A stretch of DNA of 64,000 nucleotides from Gimesia aquarii (GTDB taxonomy: Bacteria > Planctomycetota > Planctomycetia > Planctomycetales > Planctomycetaceae): assembly GCF_007748175.1 (NCBI RefSeq), contig NZ_CP037422.1, positions 4,418,334 to 4,482,333 of the forward strand, written 5' to 3'. The first letter of the stretch is position 1. The number at the start of each line of letters is the position of its first letter. The position numbers were made by a program, and so were the translations under genes. The notes beneath the pieces are model-generated. The model made no database searches and had not been told where the DNA came from. It saw only the letters and a program-made list of their open reading frames with translations. Positions 1-9,002 of the stretch are shown in pieces.

Positions 1-86
<86 letters not shown>

Positions 87-174
87 ATTGAGGGCTGTTT
101 TCAATAGCAGCCTCTTCAACAACCTTGAGGACAAAGCTCTTAAAAATTGACCACCAACCTTTTGCTATAACAAA

Positions 175-212
175 AGCCTCACTCAGATACTTTCTGGGTG
201 AGGCTTTTTTTT
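175..212 (+). terminator. Rho-independent terminator of the 16S rRNA unit
   Basis: Twelve-base stem (175-186 with 194-205, one G-T pair) around a seven-base loop, followed by a run of eight T. It closes the rRNA transcript and separates it from the convergent Argonaute gene. Confidence 0.93.
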
Positions 213-291
213 GCGCACTGATACTACTTGAAAATCATAAGACGCTATTTCTGTTTATTTTGTTAATAATCCAAAGCGAGAAATTAGAGGA

Positions 292-1752
292 TTACATATA
301 AAAGCTGTAATGTGGTTGAAATGAATCAGTGTGATTTATGTATTTCAGAATATCACCAACTTGTCGAGCTGCTCTAAGAGTGATAGGTACGCCATTGTCG
401 AATTGAGTGTTATTCCAATTCATTTTTGTCAAAGCTAGAATTTCCTCAGATAGATATCGTGGTGTTTGATCCACTTTATCACAGTTGATTCGCAACGTTC
501 TTGGCATATACATACCGGGATATGTAGAATAAAATTCGACGCTTCCTCTGGTGTAAAGAATATGTATATCGTTATTTAATGTTAAAAAGGTTCCTCTTAA
601 TGGGGGATATTCACTATTTCGAAAAAGGCGTGTTAAAGACTTCCGCAAAGATAATAATTCACATGAATGTACTCTGTACTCCTCAGCAGCTTTTTGGAAA
701 CCGTCAATTTCTGCTGAGCTATGTGACGAGGATTTATGGATGACGACCCGTGCCGGTATAGTATGATGTTCGTTCTGATACTGTTTTAACGCGTCAAGCA
801 TCAATGCATATGCACTATCCGCATCAAGATGTACTTGTCTATCTTCTTTGGAAATCATCGCCGGTCCTCCCCGAACTACTAAACCAGATCCCCGTTCGTT
901 GAAGACTTGAGCTACGCTCGTCGAAATATTTTCTTTATCAAGTGAATGAAAAAAACCAATACCAACAAAGCATGTTTGCAATTTTGATGGGTCGTATTTC
1001 AATCGCCATGGGATACCACCAGCTTTATAATAGAGCGCTGTGTGCAAATTCCATGCTCTTGTGGCTTCGTCCTGGATTGGTTGTACTTGACGCTTAAGAG
1101 AATTACTTCGGCGTCGTTTTGACGAATCATAAGTTGACGGTAAAACGATTTGGATTGGGCAAGCACGAGGGAGAGACATGCAACGTGCTTTTAGTAAATG
1201 ATGAAAATTGATTTTGCTTTTTTGTATTGTCTTACTTACTAGTGTTTCATCGTCTAAATCTTTTTTACCCGTATCAGGATCAAGGACCTCAACGTATTCT
1301 TGTGGGATGGCGCAGATAATTACATCTGGAGGTTTTTTTTCAAGTAGAAAATTTACTTCCTCTACAATTGAACGGACAGCTTCTATTCTTAATTCATCTA
1401 GTACAGGTATTTTGACTACAGAATTGATCTTTGAGGATGATAGTTGCCGTTCTAACGAAGAATCAGTGGTCAATTCTGAATGAAAAGCTAGATCAGGGTT
1501 AAAGCCAGGAAAGCGAGGAAATAGATTACTTTGTCTACTGTCCTTGGCGGGAATTTCATGTCTACATTTTTCTATCCAATCTCGAATACCCTCGATCGAA
1601 CAGGCACTTCCAACTATACCCACTCTGATAGTTTTGGCTGCATTGTCAGATTCAAAATCAAGAGGGCAGTAGTTCATAATGCCGAATCTAATGTCAATAT
1701 GTGAATTTGTACCAAATTCTAATTCGGGTTCTCCAAGCTTTAAAACTTTCAT
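292..1752 (-). CDS. Short prokaryotic Argonaute (MID-PIWI), catalytically inactive type
   Basis: The protein has 486 residues, the usual size of a short pAgo that has only MID and PIWI domains. Visible family marks: an N-terminal LEFG...HIDIRFGIM segment (11-26), the MID-start segment RVGIVGSACSIEGI (43-56), NLFPRFPGF (76-84), the MID phosphate-pocket region ending in ALYYKAGGIPWRL (239-251, conserved Lys243), then a PIWI core beginning CFVGIGFF (261-268), PARVVIHKSS (333-342) and the C-terminal VPITLRAARQVGDIL (455-469). The position of the first catalytic Asp in PIWI is Gly266, so slicing is not expected; this is typical of short pAgos, which use guides to sense targets and switch on a partner effector. 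The gene overlaps the upstream effector gene by one base (TAATG), which suggests translational coupling. Assignment is from motif reading, not from a search. Confidence 0.88.
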   Translation of the reverse strand: MKVLKLGEPELEFGTNSHIDIRFGIMNYCPLDFESDNAAKTIRVGIVGSACSIEGIRDWIEKCRHEIPAKDSRQSNLFPRFPGFNPDLAFHSELTTDSSLERQLSSSKINSVVKIPVLDELRIEAVRSIVEEVNFLLEKKPPDVIICAIPQEYVEVLDPDTGKKDLDDETLVSKTIQKSKINFHHLLKARCMSLPRACPIQIVLPSTYDSSKRRRSNSLKRQVQPIQDEATRAWNLHTALYYKAGGIPWRLKYDPSKLQTCFVGIGFFHSLDKENISTSVAQVFNERGSGLVVRGGPAMISKEDRQVHLDADSAYALMLDALKQYQNEHHTIPARVVIHKSSSHSSAEIDGFQKAAEEYRVHSCELLSLRKSLTRLFRNSEYPPLRGTFLTLNNDIHILYTRGSVEFYSTYPGMYMPRTLRINCDKVDQTPRYLSEEILALTKMNWNNTQFDNGVPITLRAARQVGDILKYINHTDSFQPHYSFYM

Positions 1753-3110
1753 TAGTCAAACAATCTTTTTTGTCTCGAATTTACTTCTTCGTTATCCTTA
1801 GCCGGTAAAGGAAGCCAAGAAGAATCTGAAATGCCAAAATCAACTTCAAAGGTGACTAAGGGGCCAAATTGTAAAAAAGAATAAGGCTTGATGGTATCTT
1901 CCGTGGGATCATCTTCAAATTGCAGGCTTTGTTGTTTCGCAGAGCTCAGATAGCTTTGTTGTAATATCTTAGACCACATAATTAGGTGAGAAAGATGTGT
2001 TTTGTTCTGTCGTTCGAGTAGCTTTATTCCGCTAAGCCTTTCCTCGTAGTATTTTGATAACTTGAATCCATCATGTGTAAAATAATAGGATGGTGTGAGT
2101 TCAAGGTACCATTTAGATTCAATTTGTAAAAATTGTACTTCTAGGGCTTGGTGACGATAATACGCAATTCGACTCTCATTTTTTTTACTTGTGTATCCTT
2201 TAAAAACTGTTTTACTTCCTACTTTTCGAGCTGTTAAATCAGTAGAAGCCTTAAAGTAGTACAGTTCTTTCAATTTTGAATAACGAATTCCTTGCCTATA
2301 AAGTAGTTGAGTTAGGCAGAGATTTAATAATTTGACAAAAGCATGTCGATCGGAAGGACGTTCTGAATTTGACAAATCTGTTGTCCGTAGATTGTCAGTA
2401 TTTTCCGGCTCACAAAAATTACGCCATGGTTCGAAAGTTAGGTCATGGAAGCAGTAGATGAATCCATTGTGGAGCAACCATTCCCCATCAGGATCGCTAT
2501 CGCTATCACGCAGAATCTCCCAAACTTGAATTGGGTCTCTAAACTTCGTTTTTGATTTGAAATATCGTTCAGGGATACTGACTAGAGGAAGCAGATTAGA
2601 TGTAATGGTTTCTTCTTGTGGCAGAGAAGATAAGTAAAGGCCGTTATTTTTAGGAATTGCTAGACGCATCAGACGATGACGGCAGTCTCTTTCAAAACGG
2701 TCATTTTTTTTATCGAAAGTTATTCTTCGGTTCTTACGCGCTGACGGACTACTAAAATAATCTTTTACTGAAATCCAATATGCTTCATCCTTATCTGGAC
2801 GAGAAACGACTAAAATGACTGGAGCGTTTCCAGCAAGCCAATACTCTAAGTCACGGTTTTTGCATTGAAATACAAAGCTATTTTCGTCTTCAGAAAGAAA
2901 GTAGCTATCTCCGGCTTTGCTTTGAACTTGCAATATACAATTTGATACTTCACCTGTTTCAGAATCGCGTAACTCAATATAACCATCAATACCCGCATCC
3001 ATGTTAGTAGGATTCCAGGCAAATCCCATTTGGAGTACGATTCGATGAATCAATGCAATTCCTTTCTCCCCTGTAATCTCTGACATTCCAATTTGTTTTC
3101 GCTTCGCCAA
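1752..3110 (-). CDS. DUF4365 nuclease fused to APAZ-like domain (DREN-APAZ effector of a SPARDA-type system)
   Basis: 452 residues in two parts. The N-terminal part (about 10-150) matches DUF4365, a PD-(D/E)XK-type nuclease: Gly40-Ile-Asp42-Gly starts the motif and QVQSK (61-65, Gln63 and Lys65) completes it. The C-terminal part (about 190-440) has the pattern of an APAZ domain: RIAYYRHQALEV followed by WYLELTPSYYFTHDG, then an arginine/lysine-rich helix and a Trp near the end. DUF4365-APAZ proteins paired with short pAgo are known as DREN-APAZ in SPARDA systems, where guide-directed target DNA recognition unleashes indiscriminate DNA/RNA cleavage and kills or arrests the infected cell. The start is TTG at 3110, chosen because GAGGAG sits seven bases upstream; the next ATG (residue 9) has no comparable site. 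A+T content appears higher than in the genes to the right, consistent with transfer. Confidence 0.85.
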   Translation of the reverse strand: MAKRKQIGMSEITGEKGIALIHRIVLQMGFAWNPTNMDAGIDGYIELRDSETGEVSNCILQVQSKAGDSYFLSEDENSFVFQCKNRDLEYWLAGNAPVILVVSRPDKDEAYWISVKDYFSSPSARKNRRITFDKKNDRFERDCRHRLMRLAIPKNNGLYLSSLPQEETITSNLLPLVSIPERYFKSKTKFRDPIQVWEILRDSDSDPDGEWLLHNGFIYCFHDLTFEPWRNFCEPENTDNLRTTDLSNSERPSDRHAFVKLLNLCLTQLLYRQGIRYSKLKELYYFKASTDLTARKVGSKTVFKGYTSKKNESRIAYYRHQALEVQFLQIESKWYLELTPSYYFTHDGFKLSKYYEERLSGIKLLERQNKTHLSHLIMWSKILQQSYLSSAKQQSLQFEDDPTEDTIKPYSFLQFGPLVTFEVDFGISDSSWLPLPAKDNEEVNSRQKRLFD

Positions 3111-3117
3111 TATTTTT

Positions 3118-3123
3118 CTCCTC
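3118..3123 (-). promoter_or_regulatory. Strong ribosome binding site that decides the TTG start of the nuclease gene
   Basis: GAGGAG on the minus strand, seven bases before TTG at 3110-3108. It matches the anti-Shine-Dalgarno sequence seen in the 16S tail of this same window. Confidence 0.75.
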
Positions 3124-3719
3124 GGGATATAATAAAACTGGCTTTATTTAGGGAGAGGCTGCGTTGGTACTGATGAACCTCCTGGCAAATTAGAAATAAG
3201 GCATTGCTGTAAAGGCTATCTTTCACTTGTCTAGAAGAAAAAAGGGATGCTCGTTTTTGCTGAGTGTTATTTTGTTTCTGTGGTTGTCAAATGAGCATTT
3301 AAGATAATAAGGTATTATAGGTATTTTCTCAATCACCTGGAGCATCAAACTTAGGTGGGCTAAGGATATTAACGTTGCTCGATTGCGACTTCCTTAGTTG
3401 GGGACGCAGAGCATGAACTCAGTCTCTAAAAGATGATGCAATGAGAAGCTAATGTTGACCTTTTTGGCTATATTAAACCACAGCACCACTGCCTCTAACG
3501 TTCCATCGTGCGGTGTGCGTGAAGGGTCTGTAAGCGGGGCAGAGCCGATTGATACTGGGATTCTATTTCCACTTCTACCATTCATCCAAAAACATTCCAA
3601 ACCCAGAGGAAACATCGTTTTCAACCTTGAAGGAACGATCCCTCTGCTGGACATCCCATCTGCAGTCTGTCATGCTGGATACCAGCGAAAATCTGTTGCA
3701 TTCATGAATCCGGGAGACG
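3124..3719. other. Intergenic region without a convincing gene
   Basis: About 600 bases between the divergently oriented nuclease gene and the oxidoreductase gene. Short open frames exist on both strands (3394-3654 minus, 3452-3796 plus) but they overlap each other, have no good ribosome site and no recognisable domain. The promoter of the Argonaute operon should lie in the left part; I could not name a box. Confidence 0.5.
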
Positions 3720-3725
3720 ATGGAG

Positions 3726-5051
3726 ATGAGCGATCACACAAAGAAGCATTCCCCGCTGGAAGACCATTCTGTGCCACGAAGGACGTTTCTGCGTGAGTTG
3801 GGCACGGTGACTGCGGCGGGGTTGGCTGCGGCGCCTGCGGTCTGGGCCGGTGGTGGAAACAAGGCTGACACGTTGCGGGTCGGCTTAATTGGATGTGGGT
3901 CCCGTGGTTCCGGTGCCGCCATCAATGCGATGCAGGCCGATCCCAATACACAACTCGTAGCGATGGCAGACATTTTTGAAGACAAACTGAAAGCGAGTGC
4001 CCAGCGGATTAAGAAATTGATCGGCAAACAGTATGCCGTCGATCCCAGTCAGCAATTCGTGGGCTTCGATGCCTTTGAAAAATTAATCAGTAGTGACGTC
4101 GATGTCGTGCTGCTGACCACGCCCCCGCACTTTCGGCCCGCTCATCTGAAACGTGCGATTGAAGCCGACAAACATGTCTTTGCCGAAAAGCCGGTCGCCG
4201 TGGATGCACCCGGCGTGCGTTCGGTGATGGAGACGTGCCGACTTGCCAGGCAGAAACGGCTTTCGATCCAGTCGGGTTTAATGCTGCGCTACAGTAAGGC
4301 CATGCAGGAAACACTCACCCGTATCCATGAAGGTCAACTCGGAAAGATCGTGACCCTGCAGACCAACTACAACATTAATGGTCTCTGGTCACATCCCCGC
4401 AAGCCCGAATGGAGTGACATGGAATGGCAACTGCGCAACTGGTACTACTTCACCTGGCTCTCGGGCGGGCAGTTGGTGGAGCAGCACGTACATGGACTCG
4501 ACCTGATGTCCTGGGTCATGCAGGAGGAATATCCCACCAAATGTTTCGGGCTAGGCGGCAGGCAATCGCGCACCGATCCGTTATACGGCCACATCTTTGA
4601 TCATCATGCCATCTGTTATGAATACAGCGGCGGGCAACGTTGTTTTGCCTTTTGTCGTCAGCAGGATGGAACGGATATCAACACGTCTCAACTGGTATTT
4701 GGCGAAAAGGGAACCGCCGATTTGAATCGGAACACGCTCAGCGGCGCGAAAACCTGGCGATACAGCCGGGCACGTGGCCGCGCCAGAAATGGCGTGAAGG
4801 ATCTGCCGTATGTGCAGGAACACGAGGCCTTATTTAAGAGCATTCGAACTAATACACCAATCTGTAATGGAGAATACGCGGCCAAAAGTTCGCTGATGGC
4901 CATCATGGGCCGCATGGCCTCGTACACAGGAAAAAGTGTGAGCTGGGATGAAGCCTGGAATTCCAAAGAGGACCTGACACCATCTGAATACACATTTGGA
5001 CCGTTGAAAGTCGCCCCTGTCGCCTTGCCTGGCAAGACCAATATATATTAG
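3726..5051 (+). CDS. Gfo/Idh/MocA-family oxidoreductase with twin-arginine signal
   Basis: A secreted NAD(P)-dependent sugar/inositol-type oxidoreductase. The N-terminus has a twin-arginine export signal (PRRTFLRELG followed by an Ala-rich segment ending AVWA), then the Rossmann dinucleotide site RVGLIGCGSRGSGAA, and the family motif AEKPVAVD around the conserved EKP lysine. The C-terminal part has the long beta-sheet domain with H-x-x-x-x-D (VHGLDLMSW). ATG at 3720 and at 3726 are both open; GGGAG at 3712-3716 is three bases from the first and nine from the second, so 3726 is preferred. Planctomycetes carry many such paralogues; the substrate cannot be read from the sequence. Confidence 0.9.
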   Translation: MSDHTKKHSPLEDHSVPRRTFLRELGTVTAAGLAAAPAVWAGGGNKADTLRVGLIGCGSRGSGAAINAMQADPNTQLVAMADIFEDKLKASAQRIKKLIGKQYAVDPSQQFVGFDAFEKLISSDVDVVLLTTPPHFRPAHLKRAIEADKHVFAEKPVAVDAPGVRSVMETCRLARQKRLSIQSGLMLRYSKAMQETLTRIHEGQLGKIVTLQTNYNINGLWSHPRKPEWSDMEWQLRNWYYFTWLSGGQLVEQHVHGLDLMSWVMQEEYPTKCFGLGGRQSRTDPLYGHIFDHHAICYEYSGGQRCFAFCRQQDGTDINTSQLVFGEKGTADLNRNTLSGAKTWRYSRARGRARNGVKDLPYVQEHEALFKSIRTNTPICNGEYAAKSSLMAIMGRMASYTGKSVSWDEAWNSKEDLTPSEYTFGPLKVAPVALPGKTNIY

Positions 5052-5230
5052 ACCCAGAGAGCAAGAGGGAAATCCGTTGCCATGAAATCATTTTGTTTAT
5101 CACTAGCCGACAAAGCAATCGCCGCGTAGGCGCGACCTATATCCGATTTGTATGCTCCTTAAAAATATCATTTGTATTGAAAACATTGAACGAAGGACTT
5201 TGGTCTACTTACATTTGGAGATTTGAGTCG

Positions 5231-6901
5231 ATGAATGATGATAGACCACCATTTTCTTTGCCATACATTAAGTTGATGATGCAACAAGCCTTAAATCGTT
5301 TAATCTGCATGGCTTTTCTGGTTTCATTTTTCATTTCCTATCCTGCGGACATCTTGAGTGCGGAAGGTAAAACGCCGTTACAGATTTCTGTGAAGGACAT
5401 TAATGGACGACCACTGCCGTGCCGTATTCACTTAAAAAACGAACGAGGTGAACCTCAGAAAGCATTGGGGCAGCCTTTCTGGCACGACCATTTTGTCTGT
5501 TCTGGAACGATCCGCATGAATGTGCCACCTGGTAAATACACCTGGGAAATCGAACGCGGTCCGGAGTATGAGCGAAAGTCAGGTGACATCAAGGTGGTTG
5601 CTGACAAAGTTGCTGCATTCGATGTCACTCTCAAACGAATTGCTTCTCTGCGCGATGAGGGATGGTACTCTGCCGATTTGCACGTTCATCGTCCTGTCGA
5701 TGAGATTGAGCGGTTGATACTCGCGGAAGACCTCGATTTTGCACCGGTCATTACCTGGTGGAACAATAAAAATTTCTGGCGGAAGAACAAAGTTCCACAA
5801 AAAATAACGACTCAGCTTGATGGCCGTCGTTTTTACAACATCATGGCTGGTGAAGATGAACGGGAAGGGGGAGCACTGCTTTACTTTGGCTTGAAGCAAC
5901 CGCTGGATCTCTCAGTAAAGTCTCGCGAAGTACCTTCCTCGATGTTCTTTGCGGAGCTGGCTCAAAAGAAGAATCAAGAAGTCTGGATTGATATCGAAAA
6001 ACCGTTTTGGTGGGATGTGCCGGTGTGGCTTGCCAGCGGACAAATGGATTCAATCGGCCTGGCGAATAATCACATGTGCCGAAGTGAAATGTTGGATATG
6101 GAAGCCTGGGGCAAGCCGCGCGATCGGCGGCGACTTGGCGATGTTCGCGGGAATGGATTTTGGACACAGGAACTCTATTATCATATATTGAACTCCGGAA
6201 TGAGAATTCCCCCTTCCGCGGGAAGTGCATCGGGAGTCTTGCGCAATCCCGTTGGATATAACCGGGTCTATGTTTATCTTGGTCGAGAGAACTCTGAAAA
6301 AGAAAGCGTGGGACAAGAGACCAACAAACACGCTGAGGTCTTTACGCGGGAAACATGGTTTGAGTCACTCTCACGCGGCAGATGTTTCGTAACGAATGGT
6401 CCCTTGTTACGAGTGACGGCAAACGAACAGTTACCAGGAGCAACTCTGAAACTGTCCGGGGATCAAGGAACTCCCATCAAGTTTTCCGTTAAACTCACTT
6501 CAAACGATCGAGTTCCTGCGCTTGAAGTGATCCATAACGGGCGGGCCATAAAAACAATCGAATGTTCTAACGAGAGAGAGCAGCAGAAAACAATTGCTTT
6601 TAATGTAACTGAACCTGGTTGGTTTCTGGTCCGAGCGATAACCGATGTAAAAAACACATTCCGATTTGCATCCACGGCTCCCTGGTACATTGAATCAGAG
6701 ACTGAACCATTTCGGGGCAGTCGCCAGTCTGCCCAGTTCTTTCTGGATTGGGTCAATGAACGGATAGGGCGTATCAAATCAAACGTGAAGGATGAACGTG
6801 AACTTCGTAAAGTGCTTGTCTGGCAGGAAAAAGCGCGTGAATTCTGGAAACAGAAGGTTGCCTCTAACAAAACCTTGACTTCTGAAATTAATCCTGAATG
6901 A
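5231..6901 (+). CDS. CehA/McbA-family secreted metallohydrolase
   Basis: The family is a PHP-like metal-dependent hydrolase first known from carbaryl/carbofuran hydrolases; natural substrates are mostly unknown. After a signal peptide (hydrophobic stretch LICMAFLVSFFISYP) comes a carboxypeptidase-like beta-sandwich (about residues 50-135, PLPCRIHLKN), then the catalytic domain opened by WYSADLHVHRP (metal ligands in DLHVH), with later EDER, NNHM and a glycine-rich SAGSASG segment before the strand-rich C-terminus. The reading frame is open from 5093, but ATG at 5231 has GGAG ten bases upstream and places the signal peptide near the N-terminus; ATG at 5276 is an alternative. It follows the oxidoreductase gene in the same direction at 180 bases. 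Confidence 0.82.
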   Translation: MNDDRPPFSLPYIKLMMQQALNRLICMAFLVSFFISYPADILSAEGKTPLQISVKDINGRPLPCRIHLKNERGEPQKALGQPFWHDHFVCSGTIRMNVPPGKYTWEIERGPEYERKSGDIKVVADKVAAFDVTLKRIASLRDEGWYSADLHVHRPVDEIERLILAEDLDFAPVITWWNNKNFWRKNKVPQKITTQLDGRRFYNIMAGEDEREGGALLYFGLKQPLDLSVKSREVPSSMFFAELAQKKNQEVWIDIEKPFWWDVPVWLASGQMDSIGLANNHMCRSEMLDMEAWGKPRDRRRLGDVRGNGFWTQELYYHILNSGMRIPPSAGSASGVLRNPVGYNRVYVYLGRENSEKESVGQETNKHAEVFTRETWFESLSRGRCFVTNGPLLRVTANEQLPGATLKLSGDQGTPIKFSVKLTSNDRVPALEVIHNGRAIKTIECSNEREQQKTIAFNVTEPGWFLVRAITDVKNTFRFASTAPWYIESETEPFRGSRQSAQFFLDWVNERIGRIKSNVKDERELRKVLVWQEKAREFWKQKVASNKTLTSEINPE

Positions 6902-7101
6902 GTCAATGAACTAAATGTATCAGGTCTCTTAAATCGCAAAGACTGAATCATAATTGCGCTGATTTACTACGGTTGAATACTGCAGAAATAGGCACGGGCG
7001 TTCGGAAGCTGCTGTTACTCCGCATTCATACAGAAAACACTGCAACCCACAATAAACCCATCAGGTAGAGGCAATGAAAACTGATTACGAAAATCAAGTC
7101 T

Positions 7102-7500
7102 CTATCTGAGCCTGTATCCGTATTGCAGATTAAGTAATCGAAAGTCTTCCATTGTTTGAAAACTACTCTCATTCCTCATCATGATATATGCTGGATCCGT
7201 GTAGTAAGCAAGGTTTTCAAAAAAGACCTCTCGCACAACAGGCGTAAATGGAATAATTTCATCTTGAAAAAGTAGTTTGGCCTGCTTGATTTCACAGACA
7301 GTTCCCAACTCAGGATGACGCAATATTTTTTCTTGCGACTGTGTTATATCGCTGGATTGAGTTAATGAGGCAACTAGCTCGGTCGAGACACGTTGATCAA
7401 ACGGTTCCAATTGGTAAGTGCTTATGATTTTATCATTTGCGTTCACAGATAAGATTGCACAAGTCACACAGACCAATGCGACGAACAAATGCTTCATCAT
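7102..7500 (-). CDS. Small secreted protein of unknown function
   Basis: 132 residues beginning with a clear signal peptide (MMKHLFVALVCVTCAILSVNAN, cleavage near residue 22). The mature part is polar with no domain I recognise and only the signal-region cysteines and one more. It stands alone between the CehA-like gene and the VOC gene on the opposite strand to the former. Kept as a gene because of the signal peptide and good coding character; function unknown. Confidence 0.6.
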   Translation of the reverse strand: MMKHLFVALVCVTCAILSVNANDKIISTYQLEPFDQRVSTELVASLTQSSDITQSQEKILRHPELGTVCEIKQAKLLFQDEIIPFTPVVREVFFENLAYYTDPAYIMMRNESSFQTMEDFRLLNLQYGYRLR

Positions 7501-7618
7501 TGCCTCCCTGAAATCATCGGGCTCGAATTGAAAAAACGCGATTCGAGGGTTTCAAATAACAGAAAAACAAAATATTGTCGATATCATTCCTCGCTCCACT
7601 CAAACTGATTCAATGGTC

Positions 7619-8047
7619 TTAAAAAATCGGCCAGATGCCGGGGGTGGCCAGTTCGACGACATGATTATCGGGATCGCGGAAGTAGATGCTTTCGCCGCCG
7701 CGGGGCCAGTTGACGCGGCTTTCGATTTCGACGCCGGCGTCAACGAGACGTTGTTCCCAGTTTGGTAAATCGTCTTTATCAATGGCGAAGGCAAAATGCA
7801 CGGGACCAGCGCCATCGTGAGGGGGAATGATTCCCCCTTCCAGATGGGCTGCGGTATGACTGGCACCGCGTTTAAAGATCAGAAATACACTGCGGTCACC
7901 CGCATTCAAGGCACAAAACCGGCGATCTTCCGCCATCACTTCAAAATCGAATAATCGCTGATAAAAGTCGGCAGCGACTTGTAGATCATCGACATAAATT
8001 GCTGTTTCCAGAACGCCGTGTACTTTCAAGCTATTGCTCCTGCTCAA
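7619..8047 (-). CDS. VOC-family (glyoxalase/bleomycin resistance-like) protein
   Basis: 142 residues with two beta-alpha-beta-beta-beta units. The first carries LETAIYVDDLQVAADFYQRLF, the usual opening of the VOC fold; the second ends YFRDPDNHVVELATPGIW, with the conserved Glu ligand in VVELATP. Such proteins bind a divalent metal and act on small molecules (isomerase, dioxygenase, antibiotic binding), but the substrate is not predictable. The start codon overlaps the end of the XRE regulator gene by four bases (ATGA), so the two are probably co-translated. Confidence 0.88.
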   Translation of the reverse strand: MSRSNSLKVHGVLETAIYVDDLQVAADFYQRLFDFEVMAEDRRFCALNAGDRSVFLIFKRGASHTAAHLEGGIIPPHDGAGPVHFAFAIDKDDLPNWEQRLVDAGVEIESRVNWPRGGESIYFRDPDNHVVELATPGIWPIF

Positions 8048-8268
8048 GCTACCTTTCTTTGTTCACTCGTTTCGAATTGTAGTATATCACCTGGCTGGCA
8101 ATTCAGGAACTCACAAATCTTTTCCAGAGTACCAAAACGAATTCCCTTCACCTTTCCTGATTTCAGCAGAGAAAGATTTTGCTCGGTAATTCCCACATAA
8201 CGTGCCAGATCGCGGGAGGTGACTTTGCGTTTGGCCAGCATGACATCCAAAGTAATGCAAATTTTCAT
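8044..8268 (-). CDS. XRE/Cro-type helix-turn-helix regulator (YozG-like)
   Basis: 74 residues, almost entirely one HTH domain: TSRDLARYVGITEQNLSLLK forms helices 2 and 3, followed by FGTLEKICEFLNCQPGDILQ, the standard end of this subfamily. Small regulators of this kind lie next to DUF2975 membrane proteins in many bacteria, as here (gene at 8349-8882). An exact nine-base inverted repeat lies 36 bases upstream of the start and could be its operator. Confidence 0.9.
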   Translation of the reverse strand: MKICITLDVMLAKRKVTSRDLARYVGITEQNLSLLKSGKVKGIRFGTLEKICEFLNCQPGDILQFETSEQRKVA

Positions 8269-8304
8269 GATGCCCTTATTGCTTGAGAAAAAAATGTGTT
8301 GTTG

Positions 8305-8328
8305 AGGCGATCATACAATTGATCGCCT
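8305..8328. promoter_or_regulatory. Perfect inverted repeat between DUF2975 and XRE genes (candidate operator or attenuator)
   Basis: AGGCGATCA (8305-8313), six-base spacer, TGATCGCCT (8320-8328). On the minus strand it is followed after about 15 bases by a seven-T run, so a partial terminator is possible as well as an autoregulatory operator for the HTH protein encoded just downstream. Confidence 0.55.
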
Positions 8329-8348
8329 GTGACTATCAATTGGCAACA

Positions 8349-8882
8349 CTAAACAATTTGCGCGTTTTCATCGGCGATCAGACTGGCCCGCTTGAGTAAA
8401 TTGGCGAGGATGAATAATAAGCCGCCAATGGCGACTAAAATGATCTGATTCGAACTGATATTGATGGCTAACATTTTCTGGCCGGCGGGTCTGTGCAAGG
8501 TCAGAATCACGCTTAATACGGCTCCGGTGATGGGTGAGATCAGGGCGGTTCCCATCAAGCCAAACGCAAATCGTTTGAGATCACGGCTGTTTTGCAGCGT
8601 TAGATAGTCTTCTGTACTACAGGCCGCTAAAAAGCGACGCAGCGAGAAGAGGCCCCAGTAAGCGGGGGAAATCATAATCGCTGTTAACAGGACCAGAAAC
8701 GTTTTTGTGGTCACGGGTAACGGGTGCTGAATCATCGAGTCGGGAATCATTCCATTTCCGGCCACGAGTTGATCGGCATAAAACCAGACTCCCAGGAGCA
8801 TTAAGGGAACTACGTAGAGTGACAAAACGCTGAAATAGTAAAGCACCTGACAAATGGTACTGGTTCGATCTTTTGAAGTCAT
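8349..8882 (-). CDS. DUF2975 integral membrane protein
   Basis: 177 residues with four predicted membrane spans (VLYYFSVLSLYVVPLMLLGV, TFLVLLTAIMISPAYWGLF, FAFGLMGTALISPITGAVLS, IILVAIGGLLFILANLL) and the DUF2975 C-terminus ending LKRASLIADENAQIV. DUF2975 proteins are of unknown function and are usually paired with a small XRE regulator, as found downstream. The frame opens at a TTG (8900) but AAAGGA lies about nine bases before ATG 8882, so the latter is used. Confidence 0.85.
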   Translation of the reverse strand: MTSKDRTSTICQVLYYFSVLSLYVVPLMLLGVWFYADQLVAGNGMIPDSMIQHPLPVTTKTFLVLLTAIMISPAYWGLFSLRRFLAACSTEDYLTLQNSRDLKRFAFGLMGTALISPITGAVLSVILTLHRPAGQKMLAINISSNQIILVAIGGLLFILANLLKRASLIADENAQIV

Positions 8883-9002
8883 AATAGGATTCCTTTCCAA
8901 GGGGGTTTGTTGTAAGACAGCGAGTTTTTATCGTTTTACGATAAACTCTACAACCCCAATTCCAAGAAAATTTTTGTGGGGACGGATCTGCTTCGCTGCA
9001 GA

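Noticed and set aside
3394-3796. Open frames on both strands between the nuclease gene and the oxidoreductase gene
   Set aside because: They overlap each other and one runs into the oxidoreductase gene in another frame; no ribosome site, signal or domain supports them.
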